Source of the DNA: Volutella citrinella | Taxonomy: Eukaryota; Ascomycota; Sordariomycetes; Hypocreales; Nectriaceae | Assembly (NCBI GenBank): GCA_034401135.1 | Contig: JAWZSP010000008.1 | Span: forward strand, 1,612,001-1,676,000 | Length of the DNA: 64,000 nt | Reading direction: 5' to 3' | Part shown: positions 34,407 through 46,493 of the stretch, piece by piece | How the letters are laid out: every line of letters begins with the position of its first letter | Position numbering within the stretch: position 1 is the first letter of the stretch | Translations under genes and position numbers: made by a program | Notes under the pieces: generated by a model | The model's input: only the letters and a program-made list of their open reading frames with translations | What the model was told of the DNA's origin: nothing | Database searches by the model: none

Positions 34407-35726
34407 ATGGCCAACGAAATCAAACTCATCTCGGGGAGCTCCCACCCGGAGCTCAGTGCCAAGGTCGCTAGCCGGTACGTCGAAATGCCTTGAGGCCGTC
34501 TCCTCTCTCTCTTCCCGCGGCGTGGGAGCGGCGGTGTAGGGCGTGGCTGCTGATGATGACGCTTCAGGCTCGGCATTGACATCGCCAACACCATGAGCTT
34601 GAACTACTCCAACCGCGAGACCAGTGTTTCCATTGGAGAGTCGGTTCGTGACGAGGATGTCTTCATTCTTCAGTCTACCGCCCCCGGAGATGTCAACGAC
34701 GGGCTCATGGAGCTTCTCATCATGATTCATGCTTGCCGCACGGCATCTGCCCGGCGCATCACTGCCGTCATCCCCAGCTTTCCTTATGCCAGGCAGGACA
34801 AGAAGGACAAGTCTCGAGCACCCATCAGTGCAAAACTCATCGCAAACATGCTCCAGGTCTCAGGTTGCGTATGTCCAGCTGTGGCCCAGCCTTCACTTGC
34901 ACGGCAACTAACTCTTATGCCAGAATCACGTAATCACCATGGACCTGCACGCCTCTCAGATCCAGGGCTTCTTCAATGTTCCCGTGGATAACCTGTACGC
35001 AGAGCCTTCGGTCCTCCGCTGGATCCGCGAGAACCTGGACACCGAGAACACCGTTATCGTGTCCCCTGATGCGGGTGGTGCCAAGCGTGCTACTTCCATC
35101 GCTGATCGTCTGAACACTGCTTTCGCCCTCATCCACAAGGAGCGACCTCGCCCCAACGTTGTCGGCCGCATGGTTCTGGTCGGCGATGTTCAGGACAAGG
35201 TTGCCATTCTTGTTGACGACATGGCCGATACCTGTGGTACTGTAAGTGAAGCGCTCATCCAATCAGAGGCCAACAGTCACTCATCCTCTTCTAGCTTGCA
35301 AAGGCTGCCGAGACTGTGAACCAGCACGGCGCCAAGGAGGTCTACGCCATTGTTACCCACGGCATCCTGAGCGGCAAGGCCATTGAGACCATCAACAACT
35401 CCTGCCTTTCTGGCCTCGTTGTTACCAACAGTGAGTTTATGCTCCGTGGCCCAACTTGAGATGCGATGCTAACTTCAATCCCAGCCGTCCCTCGTAAGCT
35501 CTTTCGCAACCATGTTGCCACTAACTCTTTCTAACCGACTATTGTAGTGGGTGACAAGGTCGATCGCTGCCCCAAGCTCAAGGTGATTGATGTCTCTGGC
35601 ACTCTGGCCGAGGTATGCAGAATCCATCTAACATCGCAACATCGAATGTACTGACGATACAAGGCTATCCGACGAACCCACAACGGCGAGTCAGTCTCGT
35701 ACCTGTTCAACAACGTTCCCGTTTAA
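34407..35726 (+). CDS. Ribose-phosphate pyrophosphokinase (PRPP synthetase)
   Basis: Seven exons (34407-34474, 34568-34868, 34924-35241, 35295-35430, 35485-35493, 35548-35612, 35664-35726) encode 319 residues, the length of yeast Prs2/3/4. Signatures present are [35 protein letters not shown], the ATP-binding stretch [39 protein letters not shown] and the PRPP loop [10 protein letters not shown]. The enzyme makes PRPP from ribose 5-phosphate and ATP for purine, pyrimidine, His and Trp synthesis. It usually acts as a hetero-oligomer of paralogues. Exon 5 is only 9 bases long and sits between two 54-bp introns. An in-frame ATG at 34395 would add four residues. A further GTAAGT...GACAG segment in the 3' flank may be a UTR intron. 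Confidence 0.93.
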
Positions 35727-36518
35727 ATGCATCGCTGGGGTCCCCAAGAAACAGAAAATGATAGGATATGGAGTTGGTAAGTCTCAGCTTATGTCAAGGG
35801 TATGAGCATTGCTAATATGCGCGACAGAGGCGCCTTTGAATCAAACTGCGGCTTTTGCCCAAGTTACGCTGGCTGGGATAAGTAGCCATTTTTTAAGTCG
35901 GTGACGAAAATTGTGTGGAGGCCTGGGATTTGTTTTTTTTGGCCACATACTAGTTCAATGTCTACTCCTGTGTGATCCATGTACTATGGTTCGGCCACGG
36001 TCGAGTCTGCCTAGACATAAGACAACGCCATTGTGTGAGCTGTTCGCGGGTGCCTAGACTCGCACACTGCGCCCTGCCGCGTTCGCTCGGCCAAGAACAG
36101 GTCCAGTAGACGCGGGAAATTATTCATGGATAGAATTTGGATTTGGGGATATTAAAGTAGAATGGTACACGCCATGTCTAAATACACCTACGTGTTCAAA
36201 CCCTGGTGAAACTGGTCGCGCTGCGCTTTGAATGTCGTGGAATCCTCTGATGCGCCATCTGTCTGTCAAGGGTACGTACAGCCGGTAGATCTGGAGCTCT
36301 CCAAGCCCCACGTGAGGGTGTGTGGTGGTGCGTGGTGGGCGGTGAGCGATTCTGCCACCTCATCAACAAGGGACACATCACTGCCTTCAAGGGACGACAC
36401 GGCGCATCGGAGGTTGAGAAGCCTATGACGACTATAATTGCAGGTTCCTAAGCTGCATGGACATAAGGCAAAGCCCCATGCTCAGTGCTGAGCTTCTCCG
36501 CGTCCCCGGCTGCCCAAG
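35727..36518. other. Intergenic region: PRPP synthetase 3' UTR and MON2 promoter
   Basis: No gene is supported. The left part contains an apparent 3'-UTR intron (35777-35827). The remainder is upstream of MON2. Confidence 0.5.
35777..35827 (+). other. Possible 3'-UTR intron of the PRPP synthetase gene
   Basis: The stretch begins GTAAGT, contains GCTAAT as a branch-point-like word and ends GACAG, with a total length of 51 bp, the same size class as the coding introns. It lies about 50 bp after the stop codon. Such an intron can matter for mRNA stability. Confidence 0.45.
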
Positions 36519-39500
36519 ATGACGACCCAACTGTTGGCCACGGAGCTGGCGAACCTCATTCAGGAGAGCAAACGGAAGCACAACGACCTCCGACAGGTAC
36601 GCCCGCGGTCGCTCAAGTCGCCCGTCTTGCCCGTGTCGCATCATTCTCATCTTTCTGTAGGCTGCCGAGAAGTCGCTAGAGGAGCTCAAGAATTTGAGGA
36701 GCCAGTCTGAGCAAACCGCGCCCGAAGGTCAGCAGCCGTCCCCTGTCAAGTCAACCCTGGGTGCGCCACATCTAACACGGGTTGATAGAGCTGTCGCAAA
36801 AGGTCAACTTTGTAAACCCCTTCATCATCGCGTGCGGTACCAAAAATGCAAAGTTCACTGCCATTGCCATCGTCTGCCTCCAACGGCTCATCGTCGCTCG
36901 GGCGCTGCCCCGGTCAAAGCTAAACCAGGTCCTCGAGGCGCTTATGCAGGCCACGTCTGCCGGCCTCGACGTGCAACTCAAAATCCTGCAAGCCCTCCCA
37001 TCTCTGCTGCAGAACTACGCTGCAGAGCTCACTGGGAATCTGCTCGTCACTGCTTTGAATATCTGTTTCACCCTGCAGAGCAGCAAAAACGCCATTGTGA
37101 ACCACACATCTGCGGCAACCCTCCAACAGCTCGTGGTCTCCGTCTTTGACAAGGTAGTCGCTGAAGACAGTAAGGACTCACCCACCCCGTCCCAAGTCTC
37201 GTATGCTGAGATCATCTACAGAGAAAGTAGGCGATGCTTCCGAATCTTCCGGGTCGGGTGGCAAGGCTGAGGCCCGGCCCGCCGCTCTTGATGCCTATCG
37301 GGTTTGTTGCACCGAGCCTTTTCTGAGCTTCAGAACCTAACCGGAGTAGATATTCAATGACCTCTGTCTTATGACGGAGAACCAGCGGCCCGAGTTCATC
37401 CGGTTCTCGGGGCTCCCGCAGACATTCGGACTTGAATTGATCGAATCTGTCATTACGAATCATGCGAGCGTCTTCACCAGCCACCCGGAGCAAGCCCAGA
37501 TCCTTCGTTCTCGGGTTATCCCACTGCTTATGAGTGCGCTCCAGGGAAGACCCAACTTTGCCACCACTGTTAGACTTGTTCGCATTATCTATACTTTGGT
37601 CCGACGGCATATTGCCATTTTGCCAACAGAGTGTGGAGAGCTGTTGGTTATTCTGATTCAGCTTCTCGACCAAGATGACTACAACTGGAAGCGCGCTCTT
37701 TGCATGGAGGTTTTTCGAGGCATCCTTGCCGAACACGCCCTCTTGCGGAGGATCTTCGCAATCTACGATGCAAAGGAGGGAGAAAAGGATGTTCTCAAGC
37801 CCCTGATTTCCTCATTTGTAAGGCTGAGCACCGAGAAGCCGAGCGTGATTGGACTGGGACATCAGTCAACAATACCTACGTCCAACGTTGCTTCCAATCC
37901 CGGAGTCGCATCTGACCAGGCTCTCATCGAAGCCAGCGGCATGACGGGGCTCATTGGTGGCTCTGGGGGCGCGGAAACCACAAACACGGGTATCAGCACC
38001 CAGTGGAGCACCATCCGTGTCCCATGTATCGACCAACTTGACAAGACGGAAGCACCTGCTCTGCCAGAATCTTACATATATAGCCTTGTCTTGGCTTGCA
38101 TTTCGTCAATATCTGACGGGCTTGCCAAATTCATCCTCCCGTTGACCGTACCTGGTGAATCGAGAGGGCGACGAAAGGTGTCAAAGGAGCCAAAGGAGGC
38201 AGGCCGTGACTCTCCTGCTCCCCAAAACGACACTCCTGGTCAAACAAAGGGCGGTTTAGAGAGATCGGCCTCTTTTAAGAAAAACCCTGTTCCTATGAAC
38301 CCGCTCGACTTAGAAGATCACCCGCTGCATCAAGAGGTCCGAATATGCGCCACTATTGTTGAAGAATGCTGGCCTGCCATCCTTGCCACATGCTCGACGT
38401 TTCTTTACGCCGCTCTGGACTCGGAGTATTACCACGGCTTGGTGCGAGCTTTCCAAAGATTTGCTCACGTTGCCGGCTTGCTGCAGCTTTCCACACCGCG
38501 GGACGCTTTCTTGACCACACTTGGGAAAGCAGCGGTGCCTCCCAATGTCGTCACGGCTTGCCTGAATGCAGGCCAGGCTCGGCCTCAGACGCCCGTAACG
38601 CCAAACGAGTCTTCTGGACTATTTAGCAATGCGCGTGGTCTTCTTAGCGTTGAAAGCTTGACACCTACAACGCCGAGTGGGGAGAAGCAGCGCCAGGCCT
38701 CATTTGACGGCACGGCTCTATCCTTAAACACCCGAAACCTGCTATGCCTCCGAGCACTACTGAATCTGGGAATCGCTCTGGGCCCTACACTTAGCTCCGC
38801 ATGGAGTATCATACTGGGAACCCTGCAGCAAGCGGACTTTGTTCTGTTCGCATCAGGGAAGACCCCTGGCAGAACCCCGACTATGAATCGAGGGTCAGAC
38901 CAAGGAGGGGACAATGATGTCAATACATTGATGGCCAACTTCGGTACCGAGGTGCGTGCTGTGGAGACTGCTGCCTCCCGGCTCATTGAAAGCACAGTCG
39001 ACTTTCCCAATGACGCTTTTCTTCAAGTTGTCAAGGCATTGTGTAACCTCCTTGTGCACCGGTCTTTGGAACCTACAGAGACCAGCACCGAACCATCAAC
39101 CCCGACCGACTCTCAGCAGGTGCTGCGGACTCCAGCTTCACAGCACCGACGCCCGTCGGGTCAGGTCAGCTCAGGGTCAACCCAGGAAGATCAGTTCGTG
39201 CTGGCAAAGATGGGTGAAATCGCCAACATCAATATCGATCGACTGCTCGAGTTTAGTCCTGCGGAATCTGGCTGGACTATAATTATCGATGAGCTCATTA
39301 AAACCCTGGCGTCTGCAGCCATGAATGCATCGGTCAGGGTCCGAGCCGCGGACATTCTAGTGAGACTCACGCTCGAGGTTGCCACAGTAGCGGGTTCCTT
39401 GGCGGAAGACGTCAGAGGCGAGATCCAGTATCGGGTGTTCGATGCTATGAGGGCCTCATTGAGTCCCCTGATCGAGAAAGATCGTGAGACAACGGTTGCC

Positions 39501-41956
39501 AGCCACTCTACGGACATTGACATCCACAAGATTGTCCTAGAAGGACTGAAGAATGTCATTGAAAACTGCGGAGAAAGCCTCGTGAGCGGCTGGGATATTG
39601 CTTTCGAGATTGTCGGAACCATATTCTTTGACACTGCATCTGACGCCGTCGAGCGCAAAAGCTCCGGGATCACCACGCAGCTCTTCAGCACCAGATCCGG
39701 GAAGCTCATTCGATCCTCCTTCAACTCTCTGCAGCTCATTTGCTCCGACTTCTTGGCGTCACTACCCAACTCCTGCTTCCTGATTCTTGTCGATACTTTG
39801 TATCAATTTTGCTCCCAGGATGATGACCTCAACATTGCATTGACGGTAAGGATTAGATGTTTGTAGATGATGTCCAAAACTAACACGCTCGCTAGACCGT
39901 GACATTTTTCTGGGTTCTCTCGGACTTCCTTTCGAGCAAAAACGAGTCTCTTGACATCACGGCGGAAATGATGCAGGGCAGAAACCTGTCGGATCTGCAG
40001 AAGATGGCCTCGGACCGGACCTGCAAGGGCTCTGAGGCGGCATTGTGGATGGTGTTGCTACTCCGCTTGACGAATGTGACAACTGATGACCGACTTGAAC
40101 TTCGGAATAGCGCGATTCAAACCTTGTTGCGGATTTTTGATGCGTATGGCGAGCGCCTCAGCTCAGAGGCGTGGTCGCTCTGCATCAAGTCAGTCATCTT
40201 CAAGCTGCTGGCATCCATCGAGGAGCAGCTTCTAGCGGCAAGTTCAGACGAGGCGGAAGAGGCTGATAATATTGAATGGCACGAAACTGCAGTGGTTGTC
40301 CTCAATGGCATTTCCAGCCTTCTCGCCAACTACTTCGACCTCCTCACTGTCCACTCTTCGTTTGACGATCTCTGGAAGGAACTGCTCGGCCACTTTACGA
40401 CGTTGCTCGACTTCAAAGTTCTTGATGTTAATACCGCGGCTTTCAAGGCTTTGGCCCATATGCTGGGACAGACTCACCAAGACGGACAGCCCTTGTTTAG
40501 TCATAATGCGGTTGACGAAGCTTGGGTCTTGTGGTCAAGGGGAATTCCTACGTTGGTAACCACTGAAGGCAAGCCAAAAGACAACCAGAACTGTCTCACT
40601 GCCTTTGTCGCCGCCTTGTCTGAGATTTACCGCCTCCTTGAGACCGACCTGACCGTGGAAAGAGTCGAGCGAATTCTGGCCATCCTCCGAGAAACCCTAC
40701 AAGCAGCAACTGTCGGCGATTATGTCCAAGATGTGGAGTATGTCACGCCTCTGCAAGCCCACATCCTCGAAGCTCTGCAGATGATCCGCACCGATATCCC
40801 AGGGGTTCCATCTGTCGTCATCAAGCAAGTCGCCGAGTTCATAGCCTTGGCTTTCAACCAGGATGGCGAAATCAGGGCCGGGCCAAAGCGAACCTATGTA
40901 GCCTTGTCAAAGGCCAGCATGAAGCTTGCGGAGAACATCATCCTGGCACATGCCTCTGAGAAAGATATCTACAACAGCGGGGCCTTGTCCGAGGCGCTGG
41001 GCGCGTTGTGCAGGCCAATCGCCTTGAAGTATGGCTTCCCAATCACAACCAGGTCGACTCAGCCGTGGCGGCTGGCGACATCTTCGGCGCTCGTTGTGCT
41101 AGAGGCAACCTTGCCGCGGTTGAACACTCTCGACGTCCCCCGTGCCATGGTACAGACGATATGGTCTGTGACCGTTGCCATTTCAGATGGAATTGTCAGC
41201 GCCGACTGCGATAGCACTCATGTTCAGACCGACTTCGCTGGCGATGAGAGTTTCGACATAGAGTCATTCCACAAGCTAAGAGACCTTGTGATCCCGAGCC
41301 TGGGCGCCGAGTGTGTCAGCGACAAGAGCCGCAAGGCTTATGCGGAGAGCATCTTCAGAACCTCCATCATCCACGCGCCTTCTCCGATGGAGGAGTCTAT
41401 GATTGACGGCACCAATGAATTGGGGCTTGCGGCTTTATACTCGCCACGGCCTGGGCGAACGGAATCGATCCCGCCGACGATGCGAAATCGGATCGCATAT
41501 GTAGCCTGCGAGGAGCTGTTTTCGCTTGTTTCTACTGAGGAGACGACGATTGTGGTTCAGCCACCCACGCCGCAATCCCCAGCCTTTAAGGGGGCCATGC
41601 TATCAGAAGCTCCGAGCGCGCTGAATGCCCGCATCGCCAGCGCTGCGGCGCCGTTTCTCATTCTTCGGTGTGGGCTGCCGCTTCGGTCTTACATTGCGGA
41701 CCAGCCGCTCCGAGGAAAGATGCCGCAGCCACTCAGCCAACGCAAGGAGTTCCATTGGATCCTGCGCAAGTTGGTGGATCTCAAGAGCGAGAGCGACGCC
41801 ATCCCAGAGCTGAGCGGCATTGAGAGCGAGGGACGGAAGCACTTGTTGAGGTTGTACCCGTTGATTGTACGAGCATTGGGCGTGTCGGAAGATGAAAAGA
41901 TATCGGCGCTTCTTCGAGAAGCTTTAGACGTCGTGGGTGGTGAACTTGGGGTTTGA
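36519..41956 (+). CDS. MON2: MON2 homologue (Golgi/endosome trafficking scaffold, Arf-GEF-like without Sec7 domain)
   Basis: Six exons (36519-36596, 36661-36727, 36789-37169, 37222-37301, 37350-39845, 39896-41956) encode 1,720 residues. The N-terminal DCB region is clear (LIQESKRKHNDLRQAAEKS, then VNFVNPFIIACGTKNAKFTA), followed by the HUS-type region beginning RPAALDAYRIFNDLCLMTEN and GLPQTFGLELIESVITNHAS. The long helical C-terminal half (TVTFFWVLSDFL onward) matches the Mon2 C-terminal region. No Sec7 catalytic domain is present, as expected for Mon2. In yeast Mon2/Ysl2 works with Dop1 and the flippase Neo1 at the trans-Golgi and endosomes. The first two exons are short and were placed from the conserved N-terminus; the second intron has a GTCAGC donor. 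Confidence 0.9.
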
Positions 41957-42278
41957 TAAGTAGGAATAGATGGGCCTGACGGCATTGATGAAGCACTACG
42001 ATAGAATTGATGCAGCGTTGCCTAGATTCGCCATTCGCGCATACACAAGATATTTGGTTTTTATTTGCAAAATATAAATGGGCTTGGAGAAAGACTGTGT
42101 GACGGTTGTCATGATGCTGTTGGCCAACCAAGCCACCTTGTACAAAGCTTAGGGTAGCCAAGGAAGCATCTGATCTTACCCCACATCGTTTGAGCGCGGG
42201 GCACCAAGAATTTCGGACAACTTCACAAAATTTCACAGTGGCCATCCCAACTGGACCACGCTCGGCCAGCAGCTCAAC
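41957..42278. other. Short intergenic region between MON2 and TRM7
   Basis: This is the 3' flank of MON2 and the promoter of TRM7, which are transcribed in the same direction. Nothing else is seen. Confidence 0.5.
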
Positions 42279-43494
42279 ATGGGTAAATCTTCCAAGGACA
42301 AGCGCGACGCCTACTACCGGCTCGCAAAGGAGCAGGGCTGGCGTGCCCGCAGCGCCTTCAAACTCCTCCAGCTCGACGAAGGTACGCCGCATCCGCCTCG
42401 ATCTCGCTGCCCCGCGACGGCGATGCTAACCAACCTGCCCCCCCTTCGCAGAATTCGACCTTTTCGCAAACGTCACCCGGGTGGTGGACCTGTGCGCGGC
42501 GCCGGGAAGCTGGTCGCAAGTGCTGTCGCGCGTGCTCATCAAGGGGGAGAAGTTTGGGCGCACGGCATGGCATGACAAGGAGGCCAGCTTCCGACAGCAG
42601 ATGCTGGGCATCATCCCCGAGGCGCTGAGCGACGAGCAGAAGGCCGAGGCCGAGAAGGCGGCCGAGCAGCATGATAAGAAGGAGGAGGACCTGGAGCCTC
42701 GCAAGGACGTCAAGATTGTGTCGATTGACCTGCAACCCATCTCGCCGCTCGCGGGCATCACGACGCTGCGGGCCGACATCACCCACCCAGCGACGGTGCC
42801 GCTGCTCCTCTCCGCGCTCGACCCTTCGTACGACGCCAAGACGGCCGGGACGCAGGCCTCGCACCCGGTCGACCTGGTGCTGAGCGACGGCGCGCCCGAC
42901 GTGACGGGCCTCCACGACCTCGACATCTACGTCCAGTCGCAGCTCCTCTTCGCGGCGCTCAACCTGGCCCTGTGCGTGCTGAAGCCCGGGGGCAAGTTCG
43001 TGGCCAAGATCTTCCGGGGCAAGAACGTCGACGTGCTCTACGCCCAGCTCAAGATCTTCTTCGAAAAGGTCATTGTGGCCAAGCCGCGGTCCAGCCGCGC
43101 CAGCAGCGTCGAGGCCTTCATCGTGTGCATCAACTTCCAGCCCCCCGCCGGGTTCCGCGCCAGCCTGGAGGAGCCGCTCGGCGTGGGCAGCCGGCTCGAC
43201 GACATGCTTAAGCAGCGGGGGCCGGAGGCGGCCGACGTCGAGATGCACTGCGCCGGGGATGAGTCGGGCGTGGTCGAGATGGAGGTGTATGACGACGTTC
43301 CGGAGCAGGACGACAAGAGCACACGATGGATTGCGCCATTCATTGCGTGCGGAGATCTATCTTCTTTCGACTCGGATGCGTCGTACCAACTCCCCGAGGA
43401 CTATGTGTCTCTAGACCCGGTCCAGCCTCCCATTGCACCCCCGTACAAGCGCGCCATCGAACAGCGTGCTGCGCTGTCGGGCGCCCTTCGATAA
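42279..43494 (+). CDS. TRM7: tRNA 2'-O-ribose methyltransferase TRM7 (FtsJ/RrmJ family)
   Basis: Two exons (42279-42381, 42452-43494) encode 381 residues. [20 protein letters not shown] and [16 protein letters not shown] open the protein (catalytic Lys of SAFKL), followed by the SAM-binding [19 protein letters not shown], then [18 protein letters not shown] with the catalytic Asp, and [13 protein letters not shown] and [20 protein letters not shown] with the remaining catalytic Lys and Glu. TRM7 methylates the anticodon loop of tRNAs (positions 32 and 34) with partner proteins Trm732 and Rtt10. About 60 extra, charged residues ([13 protein letters not shown] to LEPRKD) are inserted between motif I and the next strand. 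This explains the length compared with about 310 in yeast. The gene is convergent with the GNAT gene. Confidence 0.95.
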
Positions 43495-43645
43495 GATTAT
43501 GCCCTACTTGGATACCCAACCGCGGAGGCCCGCACAAAGCCCAATCACCCGTTTTTCTCCCTCACAAAGAACCAATTGAGGACATCCATCATCGTCATCA
43601 TCATCACATCGCAAGCATCGACGGGTCGACGGCATTCTGGATTAA

Positions 43646-44298
43646 TTAGTGGGCCGGCGTGGCCTTTTCCGCAGGGCCGGGCATCTCGAGGACCACCATG
43701 CCCTTTGACGGCCCCTCCTCGAACTCGACGGCGCCGAGCGTCCGCCGGTAAAGCCTGGCGGCGTCCTGGTCGTGCGTCATGAGCAACAGGCCCCGCAGCT
43801 CTGGCCACCCATCGATGATTTCCTTGAGGGCGCTCATCAGCCAGGAAGCGAGGCCCCTCCGCTGGAATTCGTCGACGACGAAGACGTCTGTGAGGTAGCC
43901 TATCGTGACGTAATCGGTGATGACGCGGGCGAACCCAACCATCCTCGGACGAGGCCCATGGATGGGGTGGGCTATGCCGTGAGCTGCGTTTGTGTTAGTT
44001 GCTTGGCTGAAGGGGGAGAAGGGGAGGAGGGTCAAGCATGTAAACGGTGAAAGGGCGTCTTCGTACTCTTCATCTCTTCGGCCGTCTGCGGCACCCAATA
44101 GACGCCTAGGGTTAGGGAGTGGCTCAACACCTTCTCCGTGAGATGTGATGGTAGAGGATTGCTCCACCACAGATCGTCTAGGGACTTGTTGAAGGCGCGA
44201 GGGTCGAGATACGTCTTGTCGTTTGTGAGAAAGAAGTTGTCGCGGTACCAGAACCGAGGCTTGCCCTCGGGCTGCATGACCATGTCCTGGGAGCCCAT
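43646..44298 (-). CDS. GNAT-family N-acetyltransferase
   Basis: Two exons (44067-44298, 43646-43983; minus strand) encode 189 residues. The N-terminal half (FWYRDNFFLTNDKTYLD, DLWWSNPLP, LTLGVYWV) resembles other small fungal GNAT proteins. After the intron come MVGFARVITDYVTIGYLTDV, the acetyl-CoA-binding loop FQRRGLASWLMSALKEI (Q-R-R-G-L-A) and LLMTHDQDAARLYRRTLGAV. The substrate is unknown. An upstream extension in frame exists but lacks an ATG before a stop, so the start at 44298 was chosen as the first ATG. A small additional 5' exon cannot be excluded. Confidence 0.82.
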
Positions 44299-45917
44299 TT
44301 CGAAATATTCATCAAGAGAAGCCCGGGTCTCGTCGAGTCGAATCCAGCAATTGCAAGTGTCCAAAGCCGTGAATCGTGAGAGATGGAAGCACCCAAGGTT
44401 TTTGGCCTACCCAGGGCACACACAAACGGAGCAGCAACCCGGGGCTATAAGCTATGGATATCGTGGACCCCCCGGGGGCAGGAGGGTGTACGGTTAGCGG
44501 CGGCTTGGTGCGGAGGGGGGCGTGTGATCAGAGGACCGTCAGTCACCGGGCCCGCCGCTGCGAGATAGCGGTTGGTTGGGCCGAGAGACGGGCGGGTCAG
44601 GTGCGATAAGATGGGAGGAGGCTAGTGAACTTTGCGGGGGAGGACGACGATGTGTGGAGTTTGCAAGGGGGCGAGAAGGTTGACGTGAGGTCGTGGTTGT
44701 GGTTGTGGGAGGGGGACAAAGAGGATGATGAGTTGAGGGGACTCTTGGAGAAGCCCGCTGTTGTTTGCTTTCTTGCAGAGGCAGCAAGCACTTTCCCTCT
44801 CAACTGATAAGGCTGCTGGTTGAACACCACTCCAAGGACTCGATGTTCAAGGCAATTGGCTCTAAGACGCGTAGATTGCGCAGCCAGACATTACTTACAT
44901 GCTGCCCTGGCTCAACATATGCAACGCAACAAGGGTCTAGCGTTGCCAGAACAAGACCGCAGTACTGTACAGTAATAATTAGCAGTAGCCCGTGCTCCAT
45001 ACACACCTGCCTGAGCCGGCAGTAGCCAATTGCGAGCGCGGGGCCGGGGGACGCCAGGCCGTAATTCGACAATCCGGGGTTGACATTTCGTAACTGAATC
45101 ACCTGGCCTTGGTCTTGGTCTTCGTTGTAGTCATGGTCTTACAGCCCTGCGTCGCACGCGCTCGCTGGCGGAACGATGCCGTCATGGGTAGATGCGGTAG
45201 GGGGGGGCACGGTGCAAATCTTCCCCCGTCATCATTCAGGCGTTCCCGTCAGTGATTACCAGGGCAACTCGATTCGCGCGCATCTCGATGCCAGAGTGCA
45301 ACCAAATGCACGGGTTGCGATTGGCGCCGGCCATGGCGTTGCAGCGCGGTGCAGTAGAACGGCAGTAGAACGGCAGTGGATTGTTTCGCAGGGGGGGCCT
45401 GTAAGCCTCTGTGCGTCGCCGCCGACCGCCGCCATTGGGCCGGAGTACCGAACTCGCCGGTCCGCCCCCGATTCGCCGGTCCGTGTCCGAGACGCCGATC
45501 CGGCTCGGCCGCACTCACTGCGCAGCGCAACGCAGAAGGCGTTTCGTCCCCCACGTGCCGTCGCCGGCATGCGATAAGGCCCGCATGGTGATGCAGAGCC
45601 GTGGTTAGCTTCGGGGACTCAAGACAAATGAGAGGCTCGGGTTTCAACAATCTCGCGGAAACATGCTTCTTTCATTCTGTTCCATTGGGTCTTTTTTTAC
45701 TTCTTCTTGTCCTGGTATCAATGCCTCCACTCCGGGTTACAATCCTGGCATTGTCCAATGCCTCATCATGAAAATCACACAGATCATGCTATCAATATCG
45801 TACAAAGTGAAACGCAGCGCTGTGCTCGAATAGAAGATCCCCCAAGCGAAGAACGTCATCAAGTGTTTTTGTACTCCCCAAGCAGCCTGTCCGGGAGCCG
45901 CCGCCCCAGTTGCTCGC
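44299..45917. other. Intergenic region upstream of the GNAT gene
   Basis: No gene is supported. On the minus strand 44620-44800 is pyrimidine-rich and fits the GNAT leader. Small direct repeats occur near 45350-45380 (GCAGTAGAACG) and 45449-45482 (TCGCCGGTCCG). Confidence 0.45.
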
Positions 45918-46493
45918 CTAGAAGACGCCCGCCATCAGCGCGACAGCGGCCGCGAGAGATGTGCCAATTACACCGCCGAGGAATGGGACAGCAGAGGCAG
46001 CTCCGTTCCCGCTTCCGCTTCCGCCGCTCCCGCCGCTCCCGCCGCCCCGGCTCCGGCTCGCTGCTGCGGCGGTGCCAGTGACGACAACCCGAACGGTGGT
46101 GGACGATGAAGGCGACACAGTTGTGGAGGAGGGGACTGAGGAGGTGGTGCTCTCATTGTCATCTCTGTCATTCTTATCGTTGTTCTCCTCCCCCTCCTCG
46201 TCGTCGTCATCATTGGAGGAGCCGGGACGGGGCCTGCTGGGCTTGGATCCGGATCCAGATCCAGATCCGCCATTCTTTCGGGCCCTGAGATACGAGCTGC
46301 GGGACTCCATCTCGGCCGAGCATTCCTCTCCGGTCTCCGAGTTGATCCAGATCGTTGTGGTGGTCTCAACCCCGTCTCCTTGGCTGACGTGGGTCACCTG
46401 TTGGGGTTGGCAGCCGTCCAGGCTGGAGGCTAAGGCCGCAGGCACAGCTACGAGAAGGGTAGCCGCGCAGATGGTGAATTTGGTGGACACCAT
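45918..46493 (-). CDS. Secreted, probably GPI-anchored Ser/Thr-rich protein (paralogue A)
   Basis: One exon encodes 191 residues. Residues 1-22 form a signal peptide ending AALA. A short mature core contains two Cys (DGCQPQQ and TGEEC) and the motif W-x4-T-G-E-x-C-x-A (WINSETGEECSA). An acidic run (NDDDDEEGEENNDK) and Ser/Thr/Gly-rich low-complexity stalks follow. The last 25 residues are hydrophobic (PFLGGVIGTSLAAAVALMAG) behind small residues, as in a GPI-anchoring signal. The core motif is shared, with nearly the same Cys-to-Trp spacing, with the protein at 50925-51602, on the far side of the NACHT gene. Function is unknown; a cell-wall or plasma-membrane surface protein is the safest reading. 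Confidence 0.82.
   Translation of the reverse strand: MVSTKFTICAATLLVAVPAALASSLDGCQPQQVTHVSQGDGVETTTTIWINSETGEECSAEMESRSSYLRARKNGGSGSGSGSKPSRPRPGSSNDDDDEEGEENNDKNDRDDNESTTSSVPSSTTVSPSSSTTVRVVVTGTAAAASRSRGGGSGGSGGSGSGNGAASAVPFLGGVIGTSLAAAVALMAGVF

Noticed and set aside
36180..36215. GTTCAAACCC, a B-box-like word of Pol III genes
   Set aside because: No matching A-box or cloverleaf could be found around it.
44299..44364. Upstream extension of the GNAT protein (begins DTCNCW)
   Set aside because: It would need a TTG start; there is no ATG before the upstream stop.
45176..45650. Overlapping frames of 92-133 codons
   Set aside because: They are open on both strands in GC-rich DNA with small direct repeats; no recognisable protein.
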